Of a DNA stretch of 64,000 nt, positions 1 to 9,430 are shown piece after piece (within the stretch, counting starts at the first letter, position 1; every line of letters starts with the position of its first letter). Below the pieces are notes generated by a model, which made no database searches, was not told where the DNA came from, and saw only the letters and a list, made by a program, of their open reading frames with translations. A program made the position numbers and the translations under genes. Source of the DNA: Megalonaias nervosa (lineage: Eukaryota > Mollusca > Bivalvia > Unionida > Unionidae); assembly GCA_016617855.1 (NCBI GenBank), contig JAECUM010093571.1, positions 1 to 64,000 on the forward strand, in the 5' to 3' direction.

Positions 1-85
1 CAAGAGAAATACATCAACTGACGCATTTACAAGAATAAATATATAAATACATACATTCATAAAGTAATCTCTTGGAAATCTACAT

Positions 86-174
86 AAACACACACACATA
101 CACACACACAGACACACACACACACACACACATATATATATGTGCGTGTGTGTGTCTATATATACATATATACC

Positions 175-224
<50 letters not shown>

Positions 225-255
225 CATACATACATACATACATACATACATACAT
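86..255. repeat. Compound microsatellite (CA)n-(TA)n-(CATA)n
   Basis: A CA/GACA tract is followed by a mixed TG/TA stretch, a pure TA run of about 40 bases and nine CATA units. The open frame across it is an artefact of the low-complexity sequence. Confidence 0.95.
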
Positions 256-810
256 CCACGTCATGGTTCCACGAGTCCTTCGTCGTAGCAGCATGGAATA
301 AGCAGTCCCAAAGGCCGTTAAATACCCAATTGTAATAGGATAATGTTTTGTCCTTGTGTAAATCTTTGTCTACGAACTATAATATACATATATGTTTTTA
401 ATTGTTTGTAAAGATATACTGAAGAAATATACTGTCATCGTGTATTCACGCTAATCTGTTGTTATCTCCAACAGTCATGTGCGTTTAGGTTCAAATAAAT
501 ATACAGTACTGATCCAAACGGATAAATAAAAACGAATTGGAATAATACAAACATGTACATAAGTAAGGAGCATAAACTAAAGAAAGACAGAAAAATATTT
601 ACGTGCAATTGTTAGGTGAAGAAATTGAGGAATTCAGGCAACCATTGTCAAAGATATTGCTCGTTATCTGCACAAGATTAGTGGTTAACAATATAGATGA
701 ACCAGACATTTTGTAACAGGTGCATGCCTTTTCATAGCTTGAAGTCTCAAATATATACTTGCTCGACTACAACACACTGTATTTCACTTCGAGGTCAAAA
801 CGCCAAGGCT
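256..810. other. Unassigned AT-rich DNA
   Basis: No coding signal, RNA gene or repeat could be recognised. The left end of the Maverick/Polinton must lie in or near this stretch, but no terminal inverted repeat could be paired by eye. Confidence 0.4.
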
Positions 811-817
811 AATACAT

Positions 818-1033
818 TTAGGACGTATCCTTGTGCAATGTATCGTGTTGAATTTGACAATCCCAGTTTTGACATCCATAGCAATCTTTCCTGACCAATT
901 CCGTAATTTTATCCGACAGGTGTTTGGCAAAACGGGACTCTAAATGTTGTTCTTGTTCTGACCATCTGGACGTGACCACCTTGTCCTCTTCGTCTTTGTC
1001 TTGGGGTTCTGCTTTCACGGTATCCTCTCATTC
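818..1033 (-). pseudogene. Small acidic Cys/His-rich Polinton ORF
   Basis: About 70 residues with an acidic, Lys/Glu-rich N-terminal half and a C-terminal C-x2-C motif (CYGCQNWDCQIQHD) that may bind zinc. A possible ATG near 1033 is followed two codons later by TGA, so the reading frame is broken. It lies just downstream of the capsid-like gene on the same strand. Small zinc-binding proteins of unknown role occur beside the capsid genes of metazoan Polintons. I cannot assign a function. Confidence 0.45.
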
Positions 1034-1086
1034 CATTTCCAAAGATTATCTACTGTTAAAAGAGGGACTAGAGTCTTCCATAGTTT

Positions 1087-2275
1087 CTAATAGTCAAAAA
1101 TGACTTCTCTCAAACTGTTGATTTCTGTGGTATTATCGAATTCGACATACAGGATGTCTTTCACCGTCTCGGCGAGAGCTTCTGCAAACTGAAGCTCCAC
1201 ACGCAGTTGACCGGATTTTATAGGGTGGAACTGTCCCTCGTCGCTGCCATGGTCTTTAGTTAAACCAAGGTCCACAAAGTGTAACCTCCTACATAATCTT
1301 CGTACGAAATGCCGTGACTTGTGTTGGTTCCTAACTGTCCTGTACCTTCGTACAGAGACAAGTACGATCTCAAGTAATTCTTCTGGGTAAAGTTAGGTTC
1401 GAAGGGTCTGGTACACAAGGTCCTGCCATCGCGACTGACTTCGATCTTGGACACTCTTTAGTGCTTAAACTGGAAAGGATTTTGATCGTGGTCTCCGTTG
1501 AGGGCTGCATTGCTGACGATGCCAACGATTAAACGTTTGGGTAACTGTCCTTGGAACAGATGATCTTCGATTTTGGATCGGAGTCCAGCAGCAATGGTGA
1601 AATTGTTCACGTCTATGCGTCGTATCGGATACTTGGCGGTCGCTCTGCTCAACGTGTGACTGATGTCGCTTCCCGCTTTGGGTAACATTTATACGATCCG
1701 CAACCAAAGTCTGGCTTCTTGGATGATGGTTTTGTACTCGTTGGAATGAGCCATCAAATGGAAATCGACACTGCTGTGATTCAGTCTCAGGCTGATATCC
1801 ACTCCATTGAGCAAATACTTGTCTTGAAACCACTTGTCCAAATGCAAACGATCCATCAGTTTGAAACTACGTCCTTGCAGGATTTTCTTTCGAAGGTTGT
1901 TAAAGCCCACATTGTGAGGATTTGTATATGCTGTTAGGATTGTGTCGTTAAACGAGTCCTCACCTGCTGTATCAGATTTCCGTACCACGAAATCATCCAG
2001 ATGAGTGTTCTTGGCCTCTTTTCCGTACGACAAGTGATTTTCCAGGTACGCTAAGTAAGGATAAGTATCCATGCTACTGCTAACCAGTTTGTTACACAAG
2101 TACAAATCTACTTCACTGAACATGGAATGCATGGAATTGTTGACGGGAGCTACTCTAGCAACGGATCCTGGATTGATGTTGTTCGTTTTGATCACTGTGA
2201 GTTTCAGATACAAGTAACTGCTACTCATATCAATTTAATCTTCGGGCTTTGATTTCAAAAGCCGATGGGAGATGA
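1087..2275 (-). pseudogene. Major capsid-like protein of Polinton type, broken
   Basis: One frame runs from about 2240 to 1260 with only isolated TAA stops (near 1689 and 1458, and one just before the first ATG at 2228). It then shifts frame near 1265 to finish at 1087. Segments seen in order include HSMFSEVDLYLCNKLVSS, TYPYLAYLENHLSYGKEAK, QDKYLLNGVDISLRL, FQGQLPKRLIVGIV and LRVELQFAEALAETV. These fit the conserved animal protein family often annotated as F54H12.2-like, which I take to be the double-jelly-roll capsid protein of Mavericks. That equation is from family knowledge, not shown here. The family's first few dozen residues are not visible, because the integrase stop lies immediately upstream. 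The shift and stops show that no complete protein is made. Confidence 0.75.
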
Positions 2276-2276
2276 A

Positions 2277-3396
2277 TCACGATGGTAACTTCTTTTTATA
2301 GTCGATGAGTTGCGAAGCGTCGATCCAAGAGTCAAAAATGAGAGGATATCCTTTCCAACGTACTTTGACTTCTTTGACACGTCGTTTTCCCACTTTACGA
2401 GTTCTTTGATCGAGAATGCTTTCGATCTCGTACACTTCGTATTCGTTTTTGGTCACGCTTTCTAACTCTTGCAAGTAAAACGTTCTTTTTAACACTTCTT
2501 CTTTCATGTCTTCCAATTTATAGACGGGAGGATGACGGCCACGCACTATATCAGTGACACAAAACAATTCGGTGGTCCAGCTGGGTAACTAACCTTTGTC
2601 GAAAGTGCGTTTGGTTTTGCCAAAGCATACCCAATCTCCTGCTGCCAACATTCCACCTTTCTCGGTTACAGTCACCGTCGGAAACGTACCAAACAGGCGC
2701 TCGAAGACGGTCACTTCGTTGTCGGGAGTCACTTCTTGGAGAAGGGCGTAACATGCTCCGATGGTGAGATGGGTTGTACGCTTGGACTAGATGCGGCAAG
2801 ACGTCGATGTACTTGAGTGTGTTGATGCGTAAAATATTTACACATGCTTTCTTTCAAAGTGCGTTGAAAACGTTCCACGATGCTGCCTTTGGTTTCGGGG
2901 TTCTAGGTGGTGAAAAAAGGAATGTCACGTTTCTTCAATTTTTTTTGGAAAGCTTGGTTCAGACATTCGGTGCTTTTGTCGGTTTGCCATGGAAGAGGGT
3001 GACGTCCGCTTTGTTTCAACAGCAGTGTGAGGGCTCGCACTAACCTACTGCTCGATTTGGAAGTCAATGGCACGACCCAGGCAAATTTGTAAAAGACTCC
3101 AATGTCACAAAACAAATATTTGTAGCCACTATTCTAGGTGGGCAAATGAGAGACATCGGTTAAATCGGCTTGCCATTGATGATCGGTACTCTCCACTCGG
3201 ATGAGACTTCTGGAAAATATTCGTCGAATGGGTTTGTGTAAGATGTACGTGGCTTGTTACTGTAACCATCGTTGCACTTTTAAGGTAAACGGACACTTTT
3301 CAGTCGAGTTTTGGCAGCACGATACAATTTCTGAACTCTTCCGTAACCTGCAGGAGCGGATGGATCGAAGTAAATGATGGATAACACCTTCTCCAT
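2277..3396 (-). pseudogene. Retroviral-type integrase with C-terminal chromodomain
   Basis: This is the DDE integrase that inserts Polinton DNA. A plausible ATG lies at 3396. The core has HQWQADL (first Asp, about 3170), DIGVFYKFAWVVPL (about 3090), QTDKSTECLN (second Asp, about 2985) and SIVERFQRTL (Glu, about 2890). The last frame, 2567-2277, carries a chromodomain with YEVYEIESILDQRT and VRWKGYPLIFDSWID, as in other Polinton integrases, where it may steer insertion to modified chromatin. Several stops (for example right after FFTT near 2905) and frame changes near 3150, 2830 and 2600 break it. The second catalytic motif reads KSTEC, so the usual Gly and Phe are replaced. It abuts the capsid-like gene. 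Confidence 0.85.
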
Positions 3397-3620
3397 TTCT
3401 TGATTAATGATCCACCTTCGCTGATGCTACTCTGGATGGGACGAGGGTGTGGTTTAGAAACGGCTTTACGTGTCCGATGTGCCATGGGAGTGATAGTCGA
3501 GGGAAGTGGTGGTGGTGATGGTGGTGGTGGTAATGGAATGGCTTTGGTCTTCTTTTCTTTTTTCACTTCTGGTTTCCTTTTTTTCTTTTTGACTTCTGTC
3601 GAAGGAGTAGTGGACATCAT
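3397..3620 (-). pseudogene. Lys/Pro-rich ORF upstream of the integrase
   Basis: It starts with MMSTTPS at 3620, followed by a Lys-rich run and PLPPPPSPPPLP. Its frame then runs out of phase into the integrase N-terminus. The ATG overlaps the TGA of the ORF before it, a compact arrangement typical of viral gene blocks. It may be a small separate protein or an extended integrase N-terminus. No domain is recognised. Confidence 0.35.
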
Positions 3621-4095
3621 CTTTTTAACCCAAGCTTAAAATTCTTCTCGTTGGGGTGTAGGGGAAGGGTCAACAAGAACGCTGCAATCTTACTAGGGAT
3701 GGGAGTTGCTGACGGTGTTTGAAAAACTTCTCGTGTCTCTTTTTCCTCAGACATCCGTGGGGCTGCATCTGTCTTGACAGCTGGGGGTGGTGGTGGTGGA
3801 CTTTTCATCAGGGCCTTAAAATCTTTCAGAGTGGGTACAGCTGTTTCTTCGAATGTTTTCTGGTGAAAGAGTTCCAGTCGTTGCAACAATTGACCGTACC
3901 GTTGCGAATATTTCCGTTTCTGACGAAGCGCTGCTGCAATTCATCAACGATTGCAATTCGTGTTGTAACTGGGACATCTCGGTTAAATGAGGATTGGGAG
4001 GTAAATGTGGGGTCCGTTGCTCTTGCCAACGATGGTATTCCATCCATCGTTTGTAAGACATTAAAGCCCGTTTTCGTCCTTCCATCGGATTTCAA
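3617..4095 (-). pseudogene. Unknown Polinton ORF with proline tract
   Basis: Two overlapping frames cover this stretch. The first reads ALMSYKRWMEYHRWQEQRT in its N-terminal part. The second (3889-3617) contains TLKDFKALMKSPPPPPPA and TPSATPIPSKIAAFLLTLP. Both look like one low-complexity, basic and proline-rich protein broken by a frameshift near 3890. I do not recognise the family. Its place between the Lys-rich ORFs and the integrase suggests a structural or core protein of the virus-like particle. Confidence 0.35.
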
Positions 4096-4159
4096 GGATC
4101 ACGTCTGAGATCTTTTGATTCCAAAGGTCCCTTTTATCTTCTTAACCCTTTAATCTTGG

Positions 4160-4450
4160 AGCTACGGCGGCAAAATATTTCCCAACATCTTTTTCTTTTG
4201 ACGAATGGGTATTTTCTTTTGGACCATTTGGCGAAGAACGTGTCGATATTTGGCTAAGCATTTTTTCTGGTGTTTAGACAAAGTTTTCGTTCCTTTCAAG
4301 ACATTCAGACAACATTCGCTCAAGGTATCGATGACGTCTTTGGAGGCGGTTTGAATGAGTTTTTTTCGCATGGGTGGAGAAGCTTTGGACAGGATAGACA
4401 ACAAGTCCCAATGTTTGACTAAACGAGGAGGCAGTTCTTTCCTTTTCTTT
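4160..4450 (-). pseudogene. Small basic helical protein, likely core (PX-like) protein
   Basis: The frame reads RLVKHWDLLSILSKASPP, then KLIQTASKDVIDTLSECC and LNVLKGTKTLSKHQKKCL, and ends in a Lys/Arg-rich tail before a stop near 4162. Short alpha-helical basic proteins with this Cys-Leu-Asn-Val-Leu-Lys-Gly core are common in metazoan Polinton/adintovirus gene sets and have been compared with adenovirus core protein X; this is from memory. The family normally continues into a hydrophobic Gly-rich tail. Here a stop interrupts it, and the hydrophobic residues lie in another frame. Confidence 0.5.
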
Positions 4451-4480
4451 CCTTTTGGGGGTAGAAGAAGGATGTGTTTT

Positions 4481-5140
4481 GGGGATTACATTTTTGTTGG
4501 TTGGTTGGTTCCGGGGCACACACCAACAACACGCTAACGTCCATGACCTGTTATACTTTCTTGGACTATCGCTTCGTCGAAAAGGTGACAATTTGTTTTC
4601 CAAAATCGCCAAAGAAACCTTCTCTTTGGTGGCTCCTCTTTTTACTTTGGACTAGTGTGTATTTTCTGGGGTGACGCATACGTTTGGCTAAGCGCTCTTT
4701 CGGATAACGAAACTGTATTTTTCTTTTTGCTTTCTGGACAGAAGAGCGACGATGGTAGCTTTTTACACTTCTTTCAGGGGCATCTTTGGGGCACAAAAAT
4801 ACATTGACGTTCATGGCTGGACATGCGTCCTTTTATCTTATTTCCTTGTTGAGATTATTCTCTATCTTTTTGCCGAAATTATCTACTAACTTATCCATTA
4901 ATAAGAAAAATCCTCACCTTTGGTTCGTTCTCCTTTTCTTTGGACGAGGTTGTCTTGGCAGGGACAGACGTTGATGTTTGGCTAAGAGTTTTTTCGGATG
5001 ACGTGTCTGTCGTTTTCGTTTTCGTTTTCCTTTTTGGACAGAAGAACGACGATGGTGACGGTGTGCACATCTCTGAGTGGACATCTTTGGGCGTTCAGGA
5101 GCACAAAAACACTGAACCTATCGTTTACCTCGTGTCTTTT
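4481..5140 (-). pseudogene. Lys/Arg-rich ORF with an internal duplication
   Basis: Two related segments are present: about 4674-4815 and about 4968-5115. Each encodes a version of HRRSSVQKxKRK, then YPKERLAKR or HPKKLLAKH, and each begins near a Cys-Ala/Pro-Lys segment (FLCPKDAP; FCAPERPK). The copies have diverged and several frames are broken. The strong positive charge fits a DNA-condensing core protein, but no family is recognised. Confidence 0.4.
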
Positions 5141-5141
5141 T

Positions 5142-5490
5142 TTATACTGGAATGCGTCGCCAGTGACTGTCGGCTCGTCGTATGATTTTCATGGCAGGCA
5201 TCATACGTCGTGGAGGGGTTCCCAAGGGACTCAATCGGTGCATTAGGATCACCTTGTAAGTAGAATCAGCGGCATCCCAAACTTTATGAATCTCACGTGA
5301 TTCATTAATGTCTGACCAATGGAACGCTTTCACATGAATAAATTCTCTTATACCATTCAGGTACCAGTGATTAAAACATCGGTGACGTAACAGATGCAAT
5401 TGTTTTTTGCGTTTCACTTATATTTTGACCAACTCTCGGTAAATGTGTTCTTTCAACTCTACAGGCAAACCACAAATGTAAAAGTAAAGT
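5142..5490 (-). pseudogene. Unknown ORF with LPxEL-type N-terminus
   Basis: The frame reads FYICGLPVELKEHIYRELVK, then an in-frame stop, then a 91-codon open stretch containing CFNHWYLNGIREFIHVKAFHW. The LP-x-E-L start with following helix resembles the first helix of F-box proteins, but that is weak. A second diverged copy of the N-terminal segment (RGLPVESTEGIYLELVKIEV) lies at about 5625-5700, next to the BIR ORF. Function unknown. Confidence 0.3.
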
Positions 5491-5699
5491 ATTAATTCAA
5501 GAATCGCGGGGTTGTGGCCAATGTCCTCGTTTACATAAGTGACTGAAGTAGTGTCCTATCATAATCAGTCTTCGTTTACTTTGGAAAAGTTTAAAAATGG
5601 AGAAATGATTCTTAGTTTGCGTTTTACTTCTATTTTGACTAACTCTAGATAAATGCCTTCTGTCGACTCCACAGGCAAGCCACGAATATTCTCTTGTAA

Positions 5700-5973
5700 A
5701 CTATCCATCCAGAGATTACTGATGTCGTCCCACTAAAGGTAGGTAGTGACAATCCGGAGACTATCGAGCATTTTCCAGTTAAGCGGAATCTTCCTGTTCC
5801 CACCGGTGAAGTGACACACCGCAACTGAAGCACTTGACTTTATCCTCTTGACCCAAGTAGATAAATCCGGCTCTGGGTAATTCTTCGGGAGTAGGTTCTG
5901 CCAGATATTTAAGCCATTTTCCTCGGAAGGTTTGGAATCGACTTTCAAAGTCGCAGGATTTAGGCAAACGCAC
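5700..5973 (-). pseudogene. BIR (baculoviral IAP repeat) domain ORF
   Basis: The open part (5973-5779) shows the BIR consensus FESRFQTFRGKWL, then LPRAGFIYLGQEDKVKCFSC and GVSLHRWEQEDSA. Reading on past an in-frame stop gives LENAR and SPDCHYL, matching the end of the zinc fold. BIR domains hold one zinc with three Cys and one His; the usual His is Asn here, and two stops follow, so this copy should not fold normally. In IAP proteins this domain binds caspases or their regulators and blocks cell death. Its place inside the Polinton block, on the same strand between polymerase and core-like ORFs, suggests captured cargo for suppressing host cell death. No RING domain was found. Confidence 0.75.
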
Positions 5974-6369
5974 AGGAGACGACTATTCGTTTTCACAGGT
6001 TCATTTCTATGAGGGTACGGTGAAATCCGCAGCAGTGTGCTCAGTTTTGGATGACATCCGTAGGGTGGTAGCCACATGGTTTGATGATGAGATCCACCAT
6101 AAAAACCAGAAAAGTGAAAGACGTAAGATGACGCGTGGCTTCCTTTTCGCATCTGTCAGGTTTGACACGCACAACATCACTTTCCATGGTAGGTATGGTA
6201 GAAGTAGTCATAGCAAAGTTCCAATGATGTGATACTGAATCGCTGAGGTCACAGCGCACGGAATCCCTGTAATCGCAAGATATAGCATCCCACTCGAGTT
6301 TGCTCTCGCTTGATACTTGCTGTTTGAAAGGATTCATCGTTTTCGCTTAGTGTTGGTAGATACAATGAA
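5974..6369 (-). pseudogene. Unknown ORF between polymerase and BIR
   Basis: A 98-codon frame (6337-6041) starts MNPFKQQVSSESKLEWD. It overlaps a second frame (6152-5733) that runs antisense to nothing known. It may be the N-terminal part of the BIR protein separated by a frameshift, or a separate small gene. No motif is recognised. Confidence 0.3.
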
Positions 6370-9367
6370 CTATCGGTCTTGGACGTTGTCCCATTTTATT
6401 TGTTGGCCAATATCGACGTGACCGTACGGTAAATTGAACTGGTTGGGAAGCCGTACTCGCTTCTGACACACGATCTGATAAACTTTTCTCCAAGGGTCGA
6501 CTGACGATTTGGTGTGTGGGTAAACGTACAATCTTGTGCGGTTCGTTGGTGGTCTCTCTAAAATTTCCATCCTATCCAGACTGCAAGGCTTCCTTTCAAT
6601 ACGCCAAAGTTCACCACTTGACTGGTGCGATAAATGAGAGTCAGTCCTTTCGCTTTACATTCTTTGTGCACTTCTGCTTGTGGGTCACGGTATTCGTAGT
6701 TTGTAGGTGTTTGGACTGCCACTTGCAAAACTTAGAATCTTGTCGTCGGGATGTTCGTCCGTTCAGGCTCTTAAACGGTCTCCTTCGATGTCATGGTGAC
6801 GTTGACCTAGTCGATCGATGTAAATGCAACTGTCCGTGTCAAAATACAGCACACGATCTCCCATCAGTTCAAAAGTTTCGTACAGTTTTAACTGAGCATG
6901 GACTGTCACGTAAGCCGCAATGATGACATTTCAAATTCGGCAGCTTCTGCAAAGTCCAGTTCTTCTTAGTAATTGACTAAGATTAAGTCCTCACGAACGA
7001 CGCTCACGTGTTTCATGTATTTGTTTTTTTTTCTTGAATCATCTGGAAGTAGCGGGAAGGTTCTGTCAAACACTCAGTTTTGGGTAAACAGGGTCGTTGT
7101 GCCATTTTGCCCCACAGACAATTCAACATCACTTTGGCAAACAATCGCCTTCCTTCGTTTTTCTCGATGTGTCCTTCCTGCTCCCAGTATTTCCCTTTGA
7201 ATTTATGTTGGTCATCGGGAGTCTGGCACAAGGAAGGATAGCCACTGGCTTCTTGTTTCAGTTTAAAAAAGACATTCGCGTAGTGTGAGAAAATGACTTT
7301 CTGAGTCTCGTCGCCCTTGTGGTATTGTCTGTCTTGGGAAAGTGGTAAATTTCGTACACTTCTAACAGTTGGTATCCCAGGTCCAGAGCTTTGAACAATT
7401 CCACACTGACCCACGTTCCTGTGAAGGAACGTTCTTCCTGAGTGTGCTGGCAAGGTTGGTCTTGGTAACACGTTTCGGCACAAGTACGACAGAAGAGAAA
7501 TATCAGTTTTCCTAAGCAATGATGTGGTAAAACGGGATGGTACAAGTTCGTGGGAGACAAGACTTTGCATTTGATCAATCCTTCGTATTGTCGAATCTTG
7601 TCCAGGTCGATGTGTTCCGTCAGCAATTGCAGGTGCCCTGCGGGAAAGTGACAGTAGTTGCATACGTAAGGATACAGCGAACACACGTCCAAGTATTTGA
7701 TTTCTTCTCCTCTCTCATCGTTGGCTTGGTACAGCAAACAGGTGACATTCGCCCGTCTTCCGTACAAACTGTCCCACCGGTTCAGGGGTCCACCAGCTTG
7801 TAACTTTCCACGATGCGTTTAAACTCGGTATCGGTTTTCAATCGCTGATCGTACTCGTTTTCCCACATTTCTACCACTTGGTATCCTTGCTGTTCTAACT
7901 TCAAGCGTCGCTGAAAAGTGGCCTGGTACAAGTCTTGCATGGTCCGTTGTAAAAATGATTTTTAGTGTCAAGTTGAGGGTAAGAGATCCGTGAAGTAAGC
8001 AACCGTTAAACTCGTGCATGAACTTGGGGTTTTCTAAGTTCCATCCATCAACCGATGGTCTTTTCGCCTACTCCGTTGCGAGCGTGTTGGATCCATTTGT
8101 ATTGTCGCACAAGTAATGTAACAGGCTCAGGGCTTTGACCGAGTACTGACGTTTGACAAAGTCGGTCGTTTGAATACTTATGACAGCTAGGGTGTTGTCA
8201 GGCATGAATCGTTGCCGGTACACTAAGGAACACGCTTTGAATAGTGCAGGCTTCTTTCAAAGGGTGAATCCCACCGTGCTCCATGAATAATTCTAAAAAT
8301 TTTCCACAGCAACGCCGTAAAATGTCCACGTCGGAACGAAAATACTTTAACATTTCTTCCTAAAAGTCGAAGGGGTCCAAGGCGTGAGTCGGGTAGTAAC
8401 CGTAGAAAGCTTCTCATTGTTCGGTGCGCATGTTGTCGGGGTCGTAGTAGTGAACCTCAGGCAAATGGGGTAGAACGGCGTGTTGATTGGTTTCGGTATT
8501 GAAAAAGTGCGGGAAATAGCTTTTGGCAATTTATGTCATTTCAAAAGTTCAAACGTTTGAGGCATTCGGCTCAAAGGAATGGCCAAGTAATCTTTAAACT
8601 GTACTTGTCCCACTTGCATGGAAATGATTTTGGCTCCGTTCAAAGTCACTTTAAGACGTTTGGTCCTTTGTTCTGTATAGTATCTGAGAAAAAACTGAGC
8701 ATAGTATCCCGATAAATTGTGAGCCATCACCGTGGCATAGCGATGACAATCTCCGTAATGTTCGATGTCCTCTTGACTCCACGTCTCGTCGATGGGGTCT
8801 AAGATCCAATGGGCGAAATCGGCCAACATGTTCGGTCCTCGAAACATTTTTGAAGTCCTCCAGGAATCTTGCTGCAATGAGGTCAATGCCTAAAGATAGG
8901 CTCTTGGATGCGCTTCTCGCACGCTCGATGAGCCACGCAGAAATTAGGAATGTGAATGCTGGTCTCTTCCATTCATTCGGAATCTACCGTGTCGTTCTTG
9001 TCGTCATACGTTCGTTCTTGTCGGCATACGTTCGTCCCACCACAATGGCACGGGCTAAATACATCTGATCTTGAGGGATCTTAATTCGAACGACGCTTTT
9101 TTTGGTGCTGCAAAGATCGTCCGGTTCCTTGGGGAATAGATACGTGGGTCATGTACAGTGTCGCTTTTCCATCGGTGATGTGAAACTTGTCGTTAGATTG
9201 CTGTACGTGTTGAATCTTGTCGATGTCGAAGGTGTCAATTCTGATGGGCTGCTAAACTCGATCCAAACGGGGGATTTCAAACTGTCGTGATGAAGGGAAA
9301 GTCTCAAGAGGTCGTCTTCTTTGGCTTCCCATTGCTGTTTCAGTGTGGTTAACAAAGAATCCCACAT
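6370..9367 (-). pseudogene. Protein-primed family B DNA polymerase, broken
   Basis: Replicative polymerase of the Polinton. From right to left: an N-terminal piece (9367-9149); the stretch MYLARAIVVGRTYADK (about 9060); exonuclease segments in 8886-8536, including VMAHNLSGYYAQFFLRY and YLAIPLSRMPQTF; HEFNGCLLHG near 8020; palm motif A YLDVCSLYPYVC at about 7661-7697; motif B LFAKVMLNCLWGKMAQR at about 7099-7150; motif C LYFDTDSCIYI at about 6812-6849; and a C-terminal YPHTKSSVDPWRKVYQ segment. The catalytic Asp residues of motifs A and C are still present. The roughly 1000-codon span fits this family. At least six frame changes or stops separate the segments, so it is a pseudogene. The region between 8886 and 9060 looks short, suggesting an internal deletion near the first exonuclease motif. 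Confidence 0.88.
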
Positions 9368-9430
9368 ATCGGTGATGAACCTCTTCTGCTTTCTCCAAAG
9401 GTAACTTCTTCAAGTAAATTCATCTAATAT

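Larger units (their letters stand above)
811..9430 (-). mobile_element. Decayed Maverick/Polinton virus-derived element
   Basis: A block of about 8.6 kb is densely open on the minus strand and richer in GC than its flanks. Family B polymerase, retroviral-type integrase with chromodomain and a capsid-like protein in one compact, co-oriented cluster is the defining set of Maverick/Polinton elements and adintoviruses. Every gene has stops or frameshifts, so the copy is dead. No packaging ATPase or adenain-type protease was recognised, and with 8.6 kb against the usual 15-20 kb the copy is probably internally deleted. Neither terminal inverted repeats nor target duplications were found, so both ends are approximate. 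Confidence 0.88.

Noticed and set aside
3719..4108. Plus-strand 129-codon ORF within the Polinton
   Set aside because: Antisense shadow of the minus-strand Pro-rich gene; all recognisable genes of the block are on the minus strand.
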